DNA of 16,515 nt, taken from an uncultured Burkholderiaceae bacterium (GTDB taxonomy: Bacteria; Pseudomonadota; Gammaproteobacteria; Burkholderiales; Burkholderiaceae_C). This document shows positions 12,935-16,515 of this stretch, piece after piece. The notes under the pieces were generated by a model. It had not been told where the DNA came from and did not search any database. It saw nothing but the letters and a program-made list of their open reading frames with translations. The stretch's first letter is position 1, and every line of letters begins with the position of its first letter. Location: the NCBI GenBank assembly GCA_938022295.1, contig CALIDR010000072.1:1-16515 (forward strand), written 5' to 3'. Made by a program: the position numbers and the translations under genes.

Positions 12935-14887
12935 ATGTCCGCCACGCCCACGATCTGGCACCGCGTCGACGCCGCGCTCGCGCGCGTGCGCCCGCACCGC
13001 CGCGCGTTGTCGCTCGCCGTCGACGGCGTCGTCGTCGCGCTGGCGTGGAACCTCACGTACCTGTTCCGCCTCGGCTTCGAGCGCTGGTGGAGCGCGCGCG
13101 GCGAGCACGACCTGTGGATCATGCTCGGCGTCGTCGCCGCGTACCTGGCGGCGTTCCAGCTCGCCGGCATCCCGCGCGGCATGTGGCGCTTCACCGGCTT
13201 CGGCGACCAGCGCCGCATCGCGCTGGCGTGCGTCGGCGCCGGCGCGGCGTGCGCGCTGGTGATCCGCGCCGCCGGCCTGGTCGAGGTGCCGCGCGCGGTG
13301 CTCGCGCTGCACCCGTTCGTCACCCTCGTCGGCGTGAGCCTCGTGCGCCTTTCGTACCGCATGCTCTACGAGCACGCGCGCGAGCGCATCGCCGGCGGCG
13401 GGCCGCCGCGGCGCGCGCTTGTGATCGGCGCCGGCGAGGCGGCGCGGCTGCTGCTGGCGGGCATCCGGGGCCAGGGCTGGACCGTGCTCGGCCTGCTCGA
13501 CGACGACCCCGCGAAGCAGGGCGCGCAGGTGGCCGGCGTGCCGGTAATCGGGCCGATCGCGACCCTCGCGCAGCCCGAGACCCGCACCGGCGCGACGCAC
13601 CTGATCTTCGCCATCCCGACCGCACGCGGCGCACGCCGGCGCGAGATCTTCGACCTCGCCGCGGCCACCGGCCTGCCGCTGCTGACGGTGCCCTCGGCGG
13701 CCGAGCTGCGCGAGGGCGGCGGGCGCATCGACCGCCTGCGCGACCTCGAGCCCGAGGACCTGCTCGGCCGCGAGCCGGTCGTGCTCGACGAGGCCGGCAT
13801 CGGGCAGACGCTGGCCGGCAAGACGGTGCTGATCACCGGCGCCGGCGGCAGCATCGGTGCCGAGCTGTGCCGCCGGGTCGCGCGCTACGGCCCGGCGCGG
13901 CTCGTGCTCTACGAGCTCGGCGAGTTCAACCTCTACGCGATCGAGCAGGAGCTCGGCGAGCGCTTCCCGCACATCCCGCTGGTGCGCCTGATCGGCGACG
14001 TGAAGGACCTCGAGCACCTTCGTGCGACGTTCGCGAAGTGGAAGCCGCAGGTCGTCTTCCACGCCGCGGCGTACAAGCACGTGCCGCTGATGGAGGAGGA
14101 CGACAACGCCTGGGCCTGCGTGCGCAACAACGTGCTCGGCACCTGGCACGCGGCGCTGGCCGCCGCCGAGCACGGCGCCGAGCGCTTCGTGCTGATCTCC
14201 ACCGACAAGGCGGTGCGCCCGACGAGCGTGATGGGGGCGAGCAAGCGCGCCGCCGAGCTCGTGATCGCCTCGCTCGTCGCCGCGCATCCGCGCACCCGCT
14301 TCATGGCGGTGCGCTTCGGCAACGTGCTCGGCTCCAGTGGCAGCGTGATCCCGAAGTTCAAGGCCCAGATCGCGAAGGGCGGGCCGGTGACGGTCACGCA
14401 CCCGGACATGGTGCGCTACTTCATGACGATCCCCGAGGCGTCGCGCCTCGTGCTGCAGGCTGCCGCGATCGGCGAGAGCGGGCAGGTGCTCGTGCTCGAC
14501 ATGGGCGAGCCGGTGCGCATTCTCGACCTCGCGCGGCAGATGATCCGTCTGGCCGGGCGGCGCGACGACGAGGTGCCGATCGCGTTCACCGGGCTGCGCC
14601 CCGGCGAGAAGCTGGTCGAGGAGCTGCTCGCCGACGCCGACGAGACGCTGCCGACGACGGCCGCGCCGCTGCGCGTGGCGCGGCTGGACCGCCAGGGCGC
14701 GCCGGTGGCGCCGCTTTTGGCGTGGCTGCGCGACGCCGCGCCGGCGCGCCCGCCGGCGGTCGCCGAAGTACGCCGGTGGCTCGCCACCGTCGTGGCCGGT
14801 TTCGGCGCGGCGCCGCCGCCGGCCGGGCGCGACGCGCCCGCCGGCGAGGGCGCCGCAAAGGCCTGGGGCGGCGCGGCGTTTCCTTGA
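12935..14887 (+). CDS. Membrane-anchored nucleotide-sugar 4,6-dehydratase/epimerase (CapD/WbpM/PglF type)
   Basis: From ATG 12935 the protein has 650 residues, usual for the long membrane form. Residues ~25-140 hold about four transmembrane helices. A first Rossmann-like domain starts at ALVIGAGEAARLLLAGI (161-177), and the catalytic SDR domain at VLITGAGGSIGAEL (298-311). The active-site region is ISTDKAVRPTSVMGASKR (421-438): the Tyr of the SDR Y-x3-K motif is replaced by Met433, with Lys437 and the T-D-K triad 423-425 intact, as in WbpM/PglF 4,6-dehydratases. FGNVLGSSGSVIPKF (461-475) and FTGLRPGEKLVEELL (551-565) are further family marks. The expected reaction is UDP-GlcNAc to UDP-2-acetamido-2,6-dideoxy-4-keto-glucose at the inner membrane. 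Residues after ~625 form an Ala/Pro/Gly-rich tail. ATG 12872 (21 extra residues, Arg/Pro-rich) is an alternative start; neither has a clear Shine-Dalgarno. Confidence 0.92.
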   Translation: MSATPTIWHRVDAALARVRPHRRALSLAVDGVVVALAWNLTYLFRLGFERWWSARGEHDLWIMLGVVAAYLAAFQLAGIPRGMWRFTGFGDQRRIALACVGAGAACALVIRAAGLVEVPRAVLALHPFVTLVGVSLVRLSYRMLYEHARERIAGGGPPRRALVIGAGEAARLLLAGIRGQGWTVLGLLDDDPAKQGAQVAGVPVIGPIATLAQPETRTGATHLIFAIPTARGARRREIFDLAAATGLPLLTVPSAAELREGGGRIDRLRDLEPEDLLGREPVVLDEAGIGQTLAGKTVLITGAGGSIGAELCRRVARYGPARLVLYELGEFNLYAIEQELGERFPHIPLVRLIGDVKDLEHLRATFAKWKPQVVFHAAAYKHVPLMEEDDNAWACVRNNVLGTWHAALAAAEHGAERFVLISTDKAVRPTSVMGASKRAAELVIASLVAAHPRTRFMAVRFGNVLGSSGSVIPKFKAQIAKGGPVTVTHPDMVRYFMTIPEASRLVLQAAAIGESGQVLVLDMGEPVRILDLARQMIRLAGRRDDEVPIAFTGLRPGEKLVEELLADADETLPTTAAPLRVARLDRQGAPVAPLLAWLRDAAPARPPAVAEVRRWLATVVAGFGAAPPPAGRDAPAGEGAAKAWGGAAFP

Positions 14888-14893
14888 GACAAT
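14888..14893 (+). promoter_or_regulatory. Possible -10 box directly before the secretion ATPase start
   Basis: GACAAT begins at the base after the dehydratase TGA, and its last base is 6 bases before ATG 14900. A transcript starting about 7 bases downstream of this box would be leaderless or nearly so. No Shine-Dalgarno fits in this 12-base gap. No -35 is recognised in the overlapping coding sequence. Confidence 0.35.
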
Positions 14894-14899
14894 CCGGGC

Positions 14900-16515
14900 A
14901 TGTCGGCCATCGCCCCGGCGCCCGAGCGCAGCCAAGCGCGCCACCCGGCGCGCGACGACGCGCTCGGCGACCTGCTCGTCCAGTCCGGCAAGCTCGGCGC
15001 GCGCGACCTCGAGCGTGCCGTGGCCGCGCGCGACGAGCTCGGCCAGCGCCTGCCCGACATCCTGGTCCAGCTCGGGCTCGTTTCCGAGCTCGACCTCGCG
15101 CAGGCCCGCGCCCGCCTGCACGGCGTGCCGTTCGTCGCCGCCGACGACCTGGCCGCGGCCGGCGCCGAGATCGAGGGCCTGCAAAGCGCCTTCCTCGTCA
15201 CCCACCGCGCGCTGCCGTTCGGCCGCGACGAGCGCACGCTGAGCGTCGCCGTCGCCGACCCCGGCGACGAGTTCGTGCTGAAGGCGCTGCGGCTGGCCAC
15301 CGGCCTGGAGCCCAGGGTCAGCGTCGCCGTGCCGAGCGCGATCGACAGGGCGCTCGCCGAACGCGGCTCGGCAGCGGGCGAGGGCGAAGCCGCCGCCGAG
15401 CGCGACGTCGACTCCGGCGAGTTCGTCGAGCACCTGAAGGACCTCGCCAGCGAGGCGCCGGTGATCCGCCTCGTCAACACGCTGATCGGCCGCGTGATCG
15501 ACCTGCGGGCGTCGGACATCCACCTCGAGCCGTTCGACGACGGCCTGCACGTGCGCTACCGCATCGACGGCGCGCTCGACACCGCCGAGGTGCTGCCGGC
15601 GCGCCAGGGCGCGGCGGTGACGTCGCGCGTCAAGCTGCTCGCGCACCTGGACATCGCCGAGCGCCGGCTGCCGCAGGACGGGCGCATCCGCACCCGCGTC
15701 AAGGGCCGCGAGCTCGACCTGCGCGTGTCGACGCTGCCGAGCGTGCACGGCGAGAGCGTCGTGATGCGCGTGCTCGACCGCGCGAGCGTGCGCCTCGGGC
15801 TCGACGACATGGGCATGGACGCGCCGACGCGCGAGAAGTTCGGCGGCCTGCTCGCGCGCCCGCACGGGATCCTGCTCGTCACCGGGCCCACCGGCGCGGG
15901 CAAGACGACGACGCTGTACGCGGCGCTGTCGCACCTCGACTCGGCCACGCAGAAGGTCGTCACCGTCGAGGACCCGGTCGAGTACCAGCTGCCGGGCATC
16001 GTGCAGATCCAGGTCCACGCCCAGATCGGGCTCACGTTCGCGCACGCGCTGCGCTCGATCCTGCGCCAGGACCCGGACATCGTGATGATCGGCGAGATGC
16101 GCGACGGCGAGACGGCGCAGATCGCCGTGCAGGCCGCGCTCACCGGCCACCTCGTGCTGTCCACGCTGCACACCAACGATGCCGCGAGCGCCGTCATCCG
16201 CCTGCTCGACATGGACGTCGAGCGCTACCTGATCACGTCGACCGTCAACGGCGTCGTCGCGCAGCGCCTCGTGCGGATGCTGTGCCCGGCGTGCAAGGAG
16301 CCGTACCCGCCGGCGCCCGAGTGGCTGCAGTCCACCGGGCTGCACCGCCACGTGGCACCCGGCGCGCGGCTGTACCGCGCGCGCGGCTGCGCGCAGTGCC
16401 GCGGCACCGGCTACCGCGGCCGCGGCGGCATCTTCGAGGTGCTCGTGATCGACGAGGCGATGCGCCGCGCGATCCTCGGCGGCGCCGACGCCAGCGCGCT
16501 GCGTGCGCTGGCGGT
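14900..16515 (+). CDS. GspE/PilB-family type II secretion or type IV pilus assembly ATPase (3' end outside window)
   Basis: The frame is open from ATG 14900 to the window end: 538 codons, C-terminus missing. Residues ~20-80 form a GspE N-terminal (MshEN-like) domain, with GDLLVQSGKLGARDLERAV followed by RLPDILVQLGLVSELDLAQA. The ATPase core has EAPVIRLVNTLIGRVIDLRA, SDIHLEPFDDG, RRLPQDGRIRTR, Walker A GPTGAGKTTT (329-338, Lys335), Asp box VEDPVEYQLPG, Walker B DPDIVMIGEMRD (Glu399) and a His box LTGHLVLSTLHTND. A tetracysteine zinc site is visible at Cys462, Cys465, Cys497 and Cys500. Such hexameric ATPases power pseudopilus or pilus assembly at the cytosolic side of the inner membrane. The HGESVVMRVLDR stretch fits GspE slightly better than PilB, but partner genes lie outside the window, so the system is not settled. 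Confidence 0.93.
   Translation, partial: MSAIAPAPERSQARHPARDDALGDLLVQSGKLGARDLERAVAARDELGQRLPDILVQLGLVSELDLAQARARLHGVPFVAADDLAAAGAEIEGLQSAFLVTHRALPFGRDERTLSVAVADPGDEFVLKALRLATGLEPRVSVAVPSAIDRALAERGSAAGEGEAAAERDVDSGEFVEHLKDLASEAPVIRLVNTLIGRVIDLRASDIHLEPFDDGLHVRYRIDGALDTAEVLPARQGAAVTSRVKLLAHLDIAERRLPQDGRIRTRVKGRELDLRVSTLPSVHGESVVMRVLDRASVRLGLDDMGMDAPTREKFGGLLARPHGILLVTGPTGAGKTTTLYAALSHLDSATQKVVTVEDPVEYQLPGIVQIQVHAQIGLTFAHALRSILRQDPDIVMIGEMRDGETAQIAVQAALTGHLVLSTLHTNDAASAVIRLLDMDVERYLITSTVNGVVAQRLVRMLCPACKEPYPPAPEWLQSTGLHRHVAPGARLYRARGCAQCRGTGYRGRGGIFEVLVIDEAMRRAILGGADASALRALA

Noticed and set aside
12008..16351. Antisense open frame of 1447 codons across the sugar transferase, dehydratase and ATPase genes
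   Set aside because: Very GC-rich codon use removes stops from opposite frames. The translation is Arg/His/Ala/Gly low-complexity with no family features, while the plus-strand proteins have intact catalytic motifs throughout.

Overview
The window is very GC-rich, plasmid- and phage-free chromosomal DNA whose gene content and protein sequences suggest a betaproteobacterium of the Burkholderiales (Rubrivivax/Leptothrix-like). This assignment rests on protein style, G/C-ending codons and GACAAT/TATAGT-like boxes near starts; there is no rRNA to confirm it. I see no tRNA, rRNA, CRISPR array, insertion sequence or integrase.

Region 1 (1-4767) is housekeeping-like. It holds the 3' part of a DUF3108 protein gene (+) and a convergent gene for a small protein with a winged-helix-like N-terminus (-). 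An enoyl-CoA hydratase gene (+) diverges from that small gene. A leftward group follows: lysS, then a pyridoxamine-phosphate-oxidase-like flavoprotein, then an unrecognised 96-residue protein whose 3' end overlaps the hydratase gene by 14 bases.

Region 2 (4865-14887) is a ten-kilobase rightward surface-polysaccharide cluster diverging from lysS. In order: Wzx-like flippase, hexapeptide-repeat acyltransferase, GT4 glycosyltransferase, ExoA-type GT2 glycosyltransferase, SAM methyltransferase, UDP-glucose 6-dehydrogenase, ArnB-like DegT-family aminotransferase, small monotopic phosphoglycosyl transferase, and a membrane-anchored CapD/PglF-type nucleotide-sugar 4,6-dehydratase. Four junctions are 4-base ATGA/GTGA overlaps, so translational coupling is likely. 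A plausible division of labour is this: the dehydratase and aminotransferase make an amino-deoxy sugar nucleotide; the phosphoglycosyl transferase loads a first sugar phosphate on undecaprenyl phosphate; the GT4 and GT2 enzymes extend it, possibly using UDP-glucuronate from the dehydrogenase; the acyl- and methyltransferases decorate it; and the flippase moves the product across the inner membrane. No polymerase, chain-length regulator, outer-membrane exporter, ArnA or PglD homologue is visible here.

Region 3 (14900-16515) is a GspE/PilB-type secretion ATPase, cut by the window end. It starts seven bases after a -10-like box that abuts the dehydratase stop codon.

I found no wholly new system. 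The points most worth a second look are the unresolved amino-sugar chemistry, an unusual motif in the phosphoglycosyl transferase, the start-proximal -10-like boxes that suggest short or absent leaders, the divergent N-terminus of the ATPase, and two unrecognised small proteins.
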